From contig DASSDH010000228.1 in the NCBI GenBank assembly GCA_035697245.1, positions 1-31,438 on the forward strand: 31,438 bases of DNA. Reading direction: 5' to 3'. Source of the DNA: JACVRX01 sp035697245 (GTDB taxonomy: Bacteria > Actinomycetota > Actinomycetes > Jiangellales > Jiangellaceae). Positions 15,140-22,101 of this stretch are shown here, piece by piece. The notes beneath the pieces were generated by a model. That model did not search any database and was not told the DNA's origin. It saw nothing but the letters and a program-made list of their open reading frames with translations. Numbering within the stretch: the stretch's first letter is position 1; every line of letters begins with the position of its first letter. The position numbers and the translations under genes were made by a program.

Positions 15140-15577
15140 TCATCCGGTTGGTGTCGTGGGTTCGAGGTCAGTCGCGGCAGCGACGGCGGGGTCGCGCCAG
15201 ACGATGGCCGTACCGTCGAGCACCACCACACCGTCCTGGTTGACGATGCTGGTGGCCAGGGTCGTGACGGGCTTGTCCTCGCGCATGCTGGTCACCTCCG
15301 CACGTGCGGTGATGACGTCGCCGGGCCGCACCGCCGCCCGGAAGCTCCAATCGACGTGGAGGAACACGCTGCCGGGCCCGGGCAGCTCTTCGGCAACTAG
15401 CGCGTTGAGCAGGCCGCTAGTGACCCCTCCCTGCACAACGATTCCACCGAAGCGGCTGCGGGCGGCGAGCTCGGCGTCGTAATGCAGCGGGTTCCGGTCC
15501 CCGGTTATCTCGGTGAAGAGCTCGATGTCGTTCGCCAGCACAAGGCGGGTGCGGGTCGCACTGTCACCTACACGCAT
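15140..15577 (-). CDS. MaoC-like hot-dog-fold hydratase/dehydratase
   Basis: This protein of about 145 aa has the hydratase-2 motif in FTEITGDRNPLHYDAELAARS, containing the catalytic Asp and His, and continues with RFGGIVVQGGVTSGLLNAL. Most relatives have His-Gly in place of Gln-Gly at VVQGG. Further strands (VFLHVDWSFRAAVRPGDVIT) complete the fold. Such enzymes hydrate enoyl-CoA thioesters, or act as dehydratases in fatty-acid or polyketide metabolism. The ATG at 15577 is chosen because TAGGGT lies 7 bases upstream; a GTG at 15610 gives an 11-residue longer form. It is adjacent to and upstream of the roadblock-like gene. Confidence 0.88.
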   Translation of the reverse strand: MRVGDSATRTRLVLANDIELFTEITGDRNPLHYDAELAARSRFGGIVVQGGVTSGLLNALVAEELPGPGSVFLHVDWSFRAAVRPGDVITARAEVTSMREDKPVTTLATSIVNQDGVVVLDGTAIVWRDPAVAAATDLEPTTPTG

Positions 15578-15622
15578 ATCGGCAACCCTACGAACACCCG
15601 TTGCCACCACCGCCCGATGGCG

Positions 15623-16861
15623 CTATTCGTTCTCCACCTGCTGAATGATCCCCGACAGGATGCTGATGTAGGAGTAAGGGTCGACGGGTGCGTCCGGTTC
15701 GGTGATGTCGGCTTGGAACACTGCCACAAGGTCCAGATCGGGGATAACCTCGATCAGCTGCCCACCGAAGCCGACGGCCGCGTAGGCCTCATGGCCGCCG
15801 GCCGTTGTCACCCACCACTGATAGCCGTAGCCGTGGGTGATGCTGTTGGCGCGCACCTGTTCAGTGGTTGCAGCATCGACCCACGCTGTTGGGACGACCT
15901 GCTCGCCCTGCCAGCGCCCACCATCGAGATACAGCCGTCCGAACACCGCCATGTCACGGGCAGTCAGCTTCAGCCAGCTGAAGCCCGTCTGAACACCCTG
16001 CGGGTCATGAGGCCAGGCGAAATCTGCCCGGTCGTAGGCCGGCCGGTTTGCCTCGACGGCAAGAAGATCAGCCTCGGGTCGACTGGTGATGCCGAGTGGG
16101 TCGAACAACTTCGCCCGTGCATAGTCCAGCACCGAGGTCCCCGTCGCTTCGGCTAGGACGGCGGCCAACAGATGCGACGACGCGTGCGAGTAGGCGAACT
16201 CCACTCCAGGCGACCGCTCGAGTCGACCGGACAGGATGCCGCCCACCCAGTCATCCGAGAGCAACCACGGCGGAGAATCCGTCGCCAGCAAGAGATCGGT
16301 GCCACCAGGTTCGTGGCGGCAGCGGCAGTGCCCGGCTGGAAGCCCTGCGGTCATCGTGAGCAGTTGTCGCAACGTGATCGCGGCTTCGTCCGGCTCCATG
16401 TCAGCGGCATATGCGGGAAGGAGCTCACCCAGCGTTTGGTCGATGCTGCGCAAGGAGCCGTCGGACAGCGCGATCCCAATGAGAGTGCCGACGACACTAC
16501 TCGTCACCGAGAACACGTTGCTCGTGTCCGACGACGAGCCTCGGTAGTAGTCCTCGAGCACCGTTTGCCCGTCTACCTCGATGATCACAGCTCGGAGCGG
16601 GCGGAGCTGAGCGTTCGTGCTGGGATCCACAAACGAGTGGATCCGCTCTGCGATCTCCGCGCCGACACCAACAGCCTCGCCTGACGATGCCGGCGCCGCG
16701 GTGGGCGATCGACCCGTCGTGTCGGGAGAAGAAGCACGATCGCTCACGAAGGCGTCGCATCCGGCCACGGTCGCCAGGACTAGCACCGCCGCGACCGCTC
16801 GCACCGCACGGCTGTGGGTGACCTGCCACGCAGTCGACCTCTTAGCCCACCCTGCGATCAT
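15623..16861 (-). CDS. Beta-lactamase-fold (class C/PBP4*-like) lipoprotein lacking the catalytic lysine
   Basis: This 412-aa exported protein carries a lipobox (VLATVAGC, lipid on Cys35) and a Ser/Pro/Thr-rich spacer (about 40-65). A serine-hydrolase domain of the class C beta-lactamase/6-aminohexanoate-hydrolase type follows, with segments ITLRQLLTMTAGLP, FAYSHASSHLLAAVLAEATG and HGYGYQWWVT. The nucleophile motif SxxK reads Ser118-Val-Thr-Ser121 (FSVTSSVVGTLIG), so the lysine is a serine; codons ACG-AGT-AGT are unambiguous in the given sequence. The Tyr-x-Asn motif is YSH. The enzyme is therefore probably inactive or altered. A 30-codon frame ends in its start codon (ATGA). Confidence 0.88.
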   Translation of the reverse strand: MIAGWAKRSTAWQVTHSRAVRAVAAVLVLATVAGCDAFVSDRASSPDTTGRSPTAAPASSGEAVGVGAEIAERIHSFVDPSTNAQLRPLRAVIIEVDGQTVLEDYYRGSSSDTSNVFSVTSSVVGTLIGIALSDGSLRSIDQTLGELLPAYAADMEPDEAAITLRQLLTMTAGLPAGHCRCRHEPGGTDLLLATDSPPWLLSDDWVGGILSGRLERSPGVEFAYSHASSHLLAAVLAEATGTSVLDYARAKLFDPLGITSRPEADLLAVEANRPAYDRADFAWPHDPQGVQTGFSWLKLTARDMAVFGRLYLDGGRWQGEQVVPTAWVDAATTEQVRANSITHGYGYQWWVTTAGGHEAYAAVGFGGQLIEVIPDLDLVAVFQADITEPDAPVDPYSYISILSGIIQQVENE

Positions 16862-16950
16862 CGAACTCGTCGATGAGTGTCGTCTCTTGGACGCAGCATG
16901 CGGAATTCGTGTTCCTCGGCCGGGGCCATCTCACGCTGCGGCATGGCCAT
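16858..16950 (-). CDS. Possible 30-codon upstream reading frame
   Basis: A leftward ATG frame of 30 codons (MAMPQREMAPAEEHEFR..., ending THRRVR) terminates in an ATGA overlap with the lipoprotein start. Its spacing would allow translational coupling. The codons have only mild G/C bias and the peptide is not recognised. It may be a leader frame or chance. Confidence 0.22.
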   Translation of the reverse strand: MAMPQREMAPAEEHEFRMLRPRDDTHRRVR

Positions 16951-17028
16951 ACCGTCAGTGTGCCAGGCGACACAGCGCTCACCTTTCGCAATTAGGCGTA
17001 TCGAGCTTGCCTTGGCCTGGCGGGCACC

Positions 17029-17061
17029 TTGCCGTTGGCGAAACTGATATCTAACATATCA
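17029..17061 (+). promoter_or_regulatory. Promoter and GntR-type operator ahead of the gntR-acdS operon
   Basis: TTGCCG (17029-17034), a 17-bp spacer and TAACAT (17052-17057) form a promoter whose start would fall at the GTG codon at 17064. The imperfectly centred dyad TGATAT-CTAAC-ATATCA (17045-17061) covers the -10, as expected for a self-repressing GntR protein. The AT-rich dyad stands out against the GC-rich background. Confidence 0.65.
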
Positions 17062-17063
17062 GC

Positions 17064-17711
17064 GTGCAGCCGGTGCGGCGGATGTTGCTACGCGACATGG
17101 CGTACGAAGCCATTCGTGACGCCATCGTGCGCGAGGACATCGCTCCCGGCAGCTCCGTGAGGAACGCAGAGTTCGCCGAGCGGCTGGGGCTGTCGCGGGC
17201 GCCGGTACGCGAGGCGCTGGCACGGCTCGCCGACGAGGGCCTGGTGGAGACGAAGCCCCAGAGCTACACACGGGTGACGCCACTTGTCCTGCATGAGGCT
17301 CACGACGCCGCCGGGGTTGTCCGCGCGATGCATGAACTTGCCGCGCGTAGGGCCGTTCCGTTGCTCGTCGGCGACGACATCGCGGTGATGCGCCGGGCAA
17401 ACGGCCGCTTCGCGGCAGCCACGCGCATTGGTGACATCGACGCCGCGCTGCGCGCCGACGACGAGCTGCACGGCGTGCTCGTACGGGTCTGTGGCAACCG
17501 CGCCCTCGCCGCGACGATCGAGCGGTACACGCCACTGATCCGCCGCTTGGAGCGTCGCCAGTTCAGTCGGGCTCGGGCCCGCCGCTCCGTCGAGCGGCAC
17601 GACCAGTTGATCGCCGCCTGCGCCGCCGGTGACGTCGAGGAGGCGACCCGGGTCACTGCGCAGATCTGGCGCACGCTGGAAGAGCTCGCTGAGGAGCCGT
17701 TCATTCCCTAG
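17064..17711 (+). CDS. GntR-family (FCD/FadR subfamily) regulator, putative regulator of acdS
   Basis: This 215-aa protein has an N-terminal winged helix (MAYEAIRDAIVREDIAPGS, FAERLGLSRAPVREALARLA, DEGLVETKPQSYTRVTPL). An all-helical FCD effector domain follows, with ELAARRAV, DDELHGVLVRVCGN and HDQLIAACAAGDVEEATRV. FCD domains bind small carboxylates, often with a metal. The GTG start fits a leaderless transcript and a dyad covers the promoter. The ACC deaminase gene begins 13 bp downstream, so the two form an operon and the effector is likely ACC or a related amino acid; this is inference. A GntR gene next to acdS is known in actinobacteria, unlike the Lrp-type AcdR of proteobacteria. Confidence 0.92.
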   Translation: MQPVRRMLLRDMAYEAIRDAIVREDIAPGSSVRNAEFAERLGLSRAPVREALARLADEGLVETKPQSYTRVTPLVLHEAHDAAGVVRAMHELAARRAVPLLVGDDIAVMRRANGRFAAATRIGDIDAALRADDELHGVLVRVCGNRALAATIERYTPLIRRLERRQFSRARARRSVERHDQLIAACAAGDVEEATRVTAQIWRTLEELAEEPFIP

Positions 17712-17724
17712 CAGAGAGGTCGCC

Positions 17725-18744
17725 ATGTCCACCCGTTCTTTCGAGCGGTTCCCGCTGTTGTTCGGCCAATCGCCGGTGCACCGGCTCGACCGGCTGACCC
17801 GCCACCTGGGCGGCGCCGCGATCTGGGCCAAGCGGGAGGACTGCAACTCCGGCATCGCCTACGGCGGCAACAAGACGCGCAAGCTGGAGTACCTCGTCGC
17901 CGACGCGCTAGCCAAGGGCTGCGACACGCTCGTGTCCATCGGTGGGGTCCAGTCCAACCACACCCGCCAGGTTGCCGCGGTGGCCGCCCGCGTCGGCCTG
18001 AAGTGTGTGCTCATCCAGGAAAGCTGGGTCGACTGGCCGGACTCCGTATACGACAAGGTCGGCAACATCCTGATCAGTCGGCTCGCCGGCGCCGATGTGC
18101 GGTTGGTGCGCGCGGAGTTCGGCATCGGCTTCAAGGAAAGCTGGGAGCGGACGCTACGGGATATCGAGGCGTTCGGAGGCCGGCCGTACGCCATCCCCGC
18201 CGGCGCGTCCGACCACCCTCTCGGCGGGCTCGGGTTCGCCAACTGGGCCTACGAAGTCGCAGAGCAGGAACACCAGCTCGACGTCTTCTTCGACACGATC
18301 GTCGTGTGCTCGGTGACCGGCAGCACCCAGGCCGGTATGGTCGCAGGCTTCGCCGCCCTGGCCGAGACCGGCGGCCGGCCGCGGCGCATCATCGGGATCG
18401 ACGCCTCGGCGAAGGCGGCGCAGACCCGCGAGCAGATCGGCCGGATCGCCCGCGACACCGCCAAGCTGATCGGCCTCGAGCGTGAGCTAACCGACGACGA
18501 GATCCACCTCGACGATAGCTACCACGCGGGCACCTACGGCGTCCCTGACGCCGCGACCCTGGACGCGATGCGGGTCGCCGCCCGCACCGAAGGTATGGTC
18601 ACCGACCCGGTCTACGAGGGCAAGTCCATGGCCGGGCTGATCGACCTGGTGACCCGCGGCGAAATCCCGCCCACTGCAACCGTTCTCTACGCCCATCTCG
18701 GCGGCCAACCAGCACTCAACGCATACAGCGCGCTGTTCTCGTAA
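17725..18744 (+). CDS. acdS: 1-aminocyclopropane-1-carboxylate (ACC) deaminase
   Basis: This 339-aa PLP enzyme cleaves ACC, the ethylene precursor of plants, to 2-oxobutyrate and ammonia. It matches the family across its length: NSGIAYGGNKTRKLEYL with the PLP lysine (Lys50), VSIGGVQSNHTRQVAAVAA, and IPAGASDHPLGGLGFANW. The decisive residues distinguishing ACC deaminase from D-cysteine desulfhydrase, Glu and Leu (295 and 322 in the reference enzyme), are Glu298 in DPVYEGKSM and Leu325 in YAHLGGQ. GAGAGGT lies 4 bases before the ATG. It is co-transcribed with the GntR regulator. It suggests life on or near plants. Confidence 0.93.
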   Translation: MSTRSFERFPLLFGQSPVHRLDRLTRHLGGAAIWAKREDCNSGIAYGGNKTRKLEYLVADALAKGCDTLVSIGGVQSNHTRQVAAVAARVGLKCVLIQESWVDWPDSVYDKVGNILISRLAGADVRLVRAEFGIGFKESWERTLRDIEAFGGRPYAIPAGASDHPLGGLGFANWAYEVAEQEHQLDVFFDTIVVCSVTGSTQAGMVAGFAALAETGGRPRRIIGIDASAKAAQTREQIGRIARDTAKLIGLERELTDDEIHLDDSYHAGTYGVPDAATLDAMRVAARTEGMVTDPVYEGKSMAGLIDLVTRGEIPPTATVLYAHLGGQPALNAYSALFS

Positions 18745-18939
18745 CCCACCATGTTGGCGATGCCGGCGCTGGCGGTGGCGCTGCGTGCAGCAACGTCTCG
18801 ACTCGATGGAGGTCGGGGCGGGCGCCGAGCCGAAGGAAGACTGCCCGCGCCAGGAGCCGTTCGCAGGCTGCACCCGACTCCGGGACACCGATCTTACGGG
18901 TTGACGCGTGGCTGCCGAGGGAAAACCGACCCTCCTGCT

Positions 18940-20097
18940 TTACGGCAAGCGGACCGCCTCAGAGCTCCCCCAGGAATCGAGGGCGGCCGCGAAGACCCTG
19001 TGACTGTCCACGGCCTCCTGTGGCGTCACACAGCCGAACGCCTCGCCAAGCTGACCGGCCCTCTCGGCCAGGTAGGACGCCCACATCTGCTGGATAGCAT
19101 CGGAGAACCCGAACTCGAAGATGCCACCGGTGATGGTGGCGAAGCAGGATTGGCTGCCCATCTCGACCTCCTGCCAGACCTGCTCGCCATCCGCGACAGA
19201 CATCACGCGCAGCGTCTTGGGGTACCGCGTGCAGAATTCCACCCCACCTTTCATCCCCAGCACCTTCAGTGACCAGGAGTTCTTTTGCCCCGGGTCGATC
19301 CGTTTCATAGTGAGGTGTAAGGGGAAGACCTCGGCCTCCTGACCGCCGATCCGATCGGATGCGGTGCACAGCAGGGTGGCGTTCTCGATGGTGTCGCACG
19401 GGACGAGGTCGCCGCCCGGGCCCGGGCGGCTCGGCACCAGGTCCTGCAGCACCGCGAACACCCGGTCGGGCACCCAGCCGAGCCGTAGGGGCGCGTGCAA
19501 CACGTGCATTCCGAGGTCGTTGAGGACGCCGTTCGCTCCGCAGTACCTGGCCTGGCGCTTCCAGTTGATCGGCTTGTGCACGTCGAGGTCGCTGGAGTGG
19601 CTGAAGCCGCTGTGTACCTCGATGATGCGGCCCAGCGACCCAGAGGCGACCCGTGAGATCGCGGCCTGCGCCGCGGGGAAGAACGGTAGCTCGCTGGAGC
19701 AGCGGACGAAGGACTCCGGGTGGCGCTCCACCGCTTGGTAGATCCTTCTCGCGGCCGCGAGGTCGATGCCGAACGGTTTCTCCGCGAGGAGCGACACGCC
19801 GGCCTCGATCGCATCGACGTACATTCGCTCGTGCAGGTCGTGGCGCACGGCGATGTAGACCACCTCGGGCCCATCGGGGCCGAGCAGGGCACGGTAATCG
19901 GTGCTGCGCACTTGGACCGAGGGGAAGTAGTCGAACCAGTCCAAGGCGGCCGGCTCGATGTCGCACACGTGGGTGAGTTCAGGCCGCACGGGATGATCGA
20001 TCAGAATGGCCCACCGCGCGAACGCGACTGCAGCTTCCTTGCCCATGAGCCCGCCACCAATGATGCCGACCCTGACCGGCTGCTGGTCGCCCGTCAC
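18940..20097 (-). CDS. Gfo/Idh/MocA-family NAD(P)-dependent protein (oxidoreductase or NAD-dependent glycosidase)
   Basis: This 385-aa protein has an N-terminal Rossmann domain (VRVGIIGGGLMGKEAAVAF), the EKP motif at 106-108 (LLAEKPFGID) and, in the substrate domain, NDLGMH with Asp194 and His198 at catalytic positions. The family includes sugar dehydrogenases and also NAD-dependent glycoside hydrolases such as GH109 and GH188, the latter being sulfoquinovosidases. The gene is last in a leftward operon after a PfkB kinase and a class I aldolase (4-nt ATGA overlap) and opposite a YihS-like isomerase. An oxidoreductive glycosidase releasing the sugar is therefore attractive but unproven; a plain polyol or sugar dehydrogenase is the alternative. 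Confidence 0.9.
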   Translation of the reverse strand: MTGDQQPVRVGIIGGGLMGKEAAVAFARWAILIDHPVRPELTHVCDIEPAALDWFDYFPSVQVRSTDYRALLGPDGPEVVYIAVRHDLHERMYVDAIEAGVSLLAEKPFGIDLAAARRIYQAVERHPESFVRCSSELPFFPAAQAAISRVASGSLGRIIEVHSGFSHSSDLDVHKPINWKRQARYCGANGVLNDLGMHVLHAPLRLGWVPDRVFAVLQDLVPSRPGPGGDLVPCDTIENATLLCTASDRIGGQEAEVFPLHLTMKRIDPGQKNSWSLKVLGMKGGVEFCTRYPKTLRVMSVADGEQVWQEVEMGSQSCFATITGGIFEFGFSDAIQQMWASYLAERAGQLGEAFGCVTPQEAVDSHRVFAAALDSWGSSEAVRLP

Positions 20098-20951
20098 GAC
20101 GGAGAGCCCTCGGTCCGGCGAAGCCGCGTGCTGGCCTGCTCGGTGCTGAGCCCGTCATGCAGGATGCCCATTAGGGCGGCGACGAGTGCTGCCGGCTGGG
20201 GATGCTGGATGACGTTGCGTCCGTAGACGATGCCGCGCGCGCCCTGCTCCAGGACGGCCTGGGTGCGGCGCAGCAGTTCGTCGTCCTCGACCCGTCCACC
20301 GCCTCGCACGAGCAGCGGCACGTCTCCCGCAGCCTCGACGACCTGGTGGTACTCCTCGATATCCGACGTCGGGTCTGCCTTGATCAGGTCGGCACCGAGC
20401 TCGCGGGCCTGGCGTACCAGGGAGACGACCTTCGACGTGGTCCCGTCGACCTGGTACCCGCCTGTCACGGCGTTGTCCTGCATGACGAGCGGCTCGACCA
20501 TCAGGGGCATGCCGTATGCGGTCGCGGCCTGGCGCAGCCTCATGATTGCCCGGATGCACGCTTCCCGGATCTCGGGGCGGCCCGGCAACTGCAGCAGGTT
20601 GACACAGATGGCGACCGCGTCGAGGCGAACCGCTTGCTCGACGGCGTCTGGGAATGCGATCGAGAACAGGTGGCTGTCCAGCGGGTTCCCGTAGACGTTG
20701 GCGACGTCCGTGCGCAGGACCAGCGCTGGTTTGGCCTTACCCGGCAGCGCTTGGAGCAGCGGCGCCTGCCCGGGGCTGAGCTGAATGGCGTCCGGGCCCG
20801 CTTCGACAAGTGTCTCGATGACCGTGGACATGTTCTCGATGCCGGTGAGGAACGAGTGCTCCCCGAAGAAACCGTGGTCGACGGCGACGTCGAAGGCTCG
20901 TCCGGACTCTGCGTTGAACAGTCGGTTGAGCCGGTAGGGGTACGCGGGCAT
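20094..20951 (-). CDS. Class I (Schiff-base) aldolase, DeoC/FbaB/LacD-type
   Basis: This 285-aa (beta/alpha)8-barrel protein shows AFDVAVDHGFFGEH near the N-terminus, AICVNLLQLPG, MPLMVEPLVM, and ELGADLIKADPTSD with Lys191 as the likely Schiff-base lysine. LLVRGGGRV and GIVYGRNVIQHPQPAALV follow at the phosphate-binding end. The family covers FbaB, LsrF, tagatose-bisphosphate aldolase LacD and the sulfofructose-phosphate aldolase YihT. Here it probably splits the phosphorylated ketose into dihydroxyacetone phosphate and a C3 aldehyde. GAGAGGT lies 4 bases before the ATG. It starts 3 bases after the kinase stop and overlaps the Gfo/Idh/MocA start. Confidence 0.9.
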   Translation of the reverse strand: MPAYPYRLNRLFNAESGRAFDVAVDHGFFGEHSFLTGIENMSTVIETLVEAGPDAIQLSPGQAPLLQALPGKAKPALVLRTDVANVYGNPLDSHLFSIAFPDAVEQAVRLDAVAICVNLLQLPGRPEIREACIRAIMRLRQAATAYGMPLMVEPLVMQDNAVTGGYQVDGTTSKVVSLVRQARELGADLIKADPTSDIEEYHQVVEAAGDVPLLVRGGGRVEDDELLRRTQAVLEQGARGIVYGRNVIQHPQPAALVAALMGILHDGLSTEQASTRLRRTEGSPS

Positions 20952-20953
20952 GG

Positions 20954-22012
20954 CTACCTCTCGTCGGATGCTGCCTGCAGGGTCGTCGTTCGGGGCTGGC
21001 CGTGGAGCCCCGCAAGCGACCCCAGCCCGGCCACCCGGTGGGCCGCAGCCGCCTGCACGAGCTCCAGACCCCGGTCCAGAGACATGCCGGAGTGCAACGC
21101 GGCTAGCAGCGCCGCGGTCGCCGCGTCGCCCGCTCCCGTGGTCTCTACTACCGAAACGGGCGCCGCGGGCAGCTCCACCCGTCGGTCGTGCCAGCTCGCC
21201 GGTAACGCGGCGAGCAGCGCCGAACGGCGACCCTCTGCCCCGGCGAACCGCGAGGCCTCGGCCGTGCGCACCACCAGACCCCGTGGTCCGTCGGTGACCG
21301 CGACAACCGCTGCGCCCCTCTCGAGCAGCCACTCAGCGGCTTCGGCTGCTTCGAGCCCAGGATGGGCGAGCACGCTGCGCATGTCGTCCAGGCTCGGGCT
21401 GACGATGTCGCATAGCGGCAGGACCCGGGTGAGCAGGTCGGCCCAGTCGACCGTGCTGCGCCCCGGCTGGACCACGCACATGTCGATCGACGTCGTCACC
21501 GCCGCCGACCGCGCCTCCTGGAACAGTCGGACCAGCCCCGCGCCGGCCCGTGCGGTCAGCCGCGGCAACAGCGGGAGGTAACCGACGTGCAGGAGGGGGG
21601 CCGCCGCGACGTCCACTTGCCGGCCATCGAAGGACGCGTTGGCCCCCACGTGGTGCCAGAAGGCGCGGTCGGTGCCCGGGGGCTGGACGACGATCGAGTA
21701 CGACGTCGTCGCACCAGGCACGATCTCGGCGCGGGCGTCGGCGCCGGGAATGGCGTCGACCAAGGCCGAAACCGTTCCGGCCAGTACGTCGTCACCGTGG
21801 GACGCGACCAGCAGCGTGCGCAGGCCCAGTGCCGCGAGGTCGGAGCCCGTGTTAGCAACGCAGCCGCCGAGTCTTAGGTCCAGCGGGCCGACCTCGGTCA
21901 GGCTGCCCGGCGTCACGGGTGCGGCATCGAGCAGGCCCGGCACCAGGTCGACGCACAGATGACCGGCGACCTGCACGTCCCAACCTGTGCCGGCCGGGTC
22001 GTCGGCGCTCAC
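20954..22012 (-). CDS. PfkB-family carbohydrate kinase (first gene of the leftward operon)
   Basis: This 352-aa ribokinase-fold enzyme has the sugar-binding LRLGGCVANTGSDLAALG region (about 47-63), the ATP-dependent signature VETTGAGDAATAALLAAL with the catalytic base Asp296, and AVTDGPRGLVVRT upstream of it. It phosphorylates a sugar in the cytoplasm. By operon logic, with a YihS-like isomerase diverging from it and a class I aldolase downstream, it would act on the ketose made by the isomerase, as YihV does on sulfofructose. Its sequence is not close enough to YihV to fix the substrate by eye. The GTG has GAGAGG 7-8 bases upstream. Its promoter lies within the divergent region at 22049-22077. 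Confidence 0.9.
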   Translation of the reverse strand: MSADDPAGTGWDVQVAGHLCVDLVPGLLDAAPVTPGSLTEVGPLDLRLGGCVANTGSDLAALGLRTLLVASHGDDVLAGTVSALVDAIPGADARAEIVPGATTSYSIVVQPPGTDRAFWHHVGANASFDGRQVDVAAAPLLHVGYLPLLPRLTARAGAGLVRLFQEARSAAVTTSIDMCVVQPGRSTVDWADLLTRVLPLCDIVSPSLDDMRSVLAHPGLEAAEAAEWLLERGAAVVAVTDGPRGLVVRTAEASRFAGAEGRRSALLAALPASWHDRRVELPAAPVSVVETTGAGDAATAALLAALHSGMSLDRGLELVQAAAAHRVAGLGSLAGLHGQPRTTTLQAASDER

Positions 22013-22025
22013 CCTGGGGGCCTCT

Positions 22026-22046
22026 CCGGGACAACGTTTGTCCCGG
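22026..22046. promoter_or_regulatory. Perfect 21-bp operator palindrome in the divergent sugar-catabolism promoter
   Basis: Arms CCGGGACAA and TTGTCCCGG flank a CGT centre. The site lies at the expected transcription start of the leftward kinase promoter and over the -35 region of the rightward isomerase promoter (-10 TAAGAT at 22053-22058), so one repressor could control both. The AACGTT core is reminiscent of LacI-family sites. No candidate LacI gene is in the window. Confidence 0.75.
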
Positions 22047-22048
22047 CG

Positions 22049-22077
22049 ACACTAAGATCGCGCGACCAGACCGTCAA
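22049..22077 (-). promoter_or_regulatory. Promoter of the leftward kinase-aldolase-Gfo operon
   Basis: Reading leftward, TTGACG (22077-22072), a 17-bp spacer and TAGTGT (22054-22049) match an actinobacterial housekeeping promoter. Transcription would begin inside the 21-bp palindrome. The overlapping TAAGAT on the other strand would serve the isomerase gene. Confidence 0.65.
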
Positions 22078-22101
22078 CGTCTGTAGCGACTGGGAGCACT
22101 C

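Noticed and set aside
15087..15143. Longer N-terminus for the roadblock-like protein through an ATGA overlap with the MaoC gene
   Set aside because: These 19 codons lose the G/C third-position bias and give an Arg/His-rich peptide, so the start at 15086 is preferred.
18745..18939. Gap between acdS and the Gfo/Idh/MocA gene examined for a terminator
   Set aside because: Only a 5-bp GAGGG/CCCTC hairpin without a T tract is present, too weak to call a terminator.
20202..21581. Rightward 459-codon open frame across the aldolase and kinase genes
   Set aside because: Shadow of two motif-bearing leftward genes; the product is rich in Arg, Pro and Ser and lacks domains. Long antisense frames are expected at this GC content.
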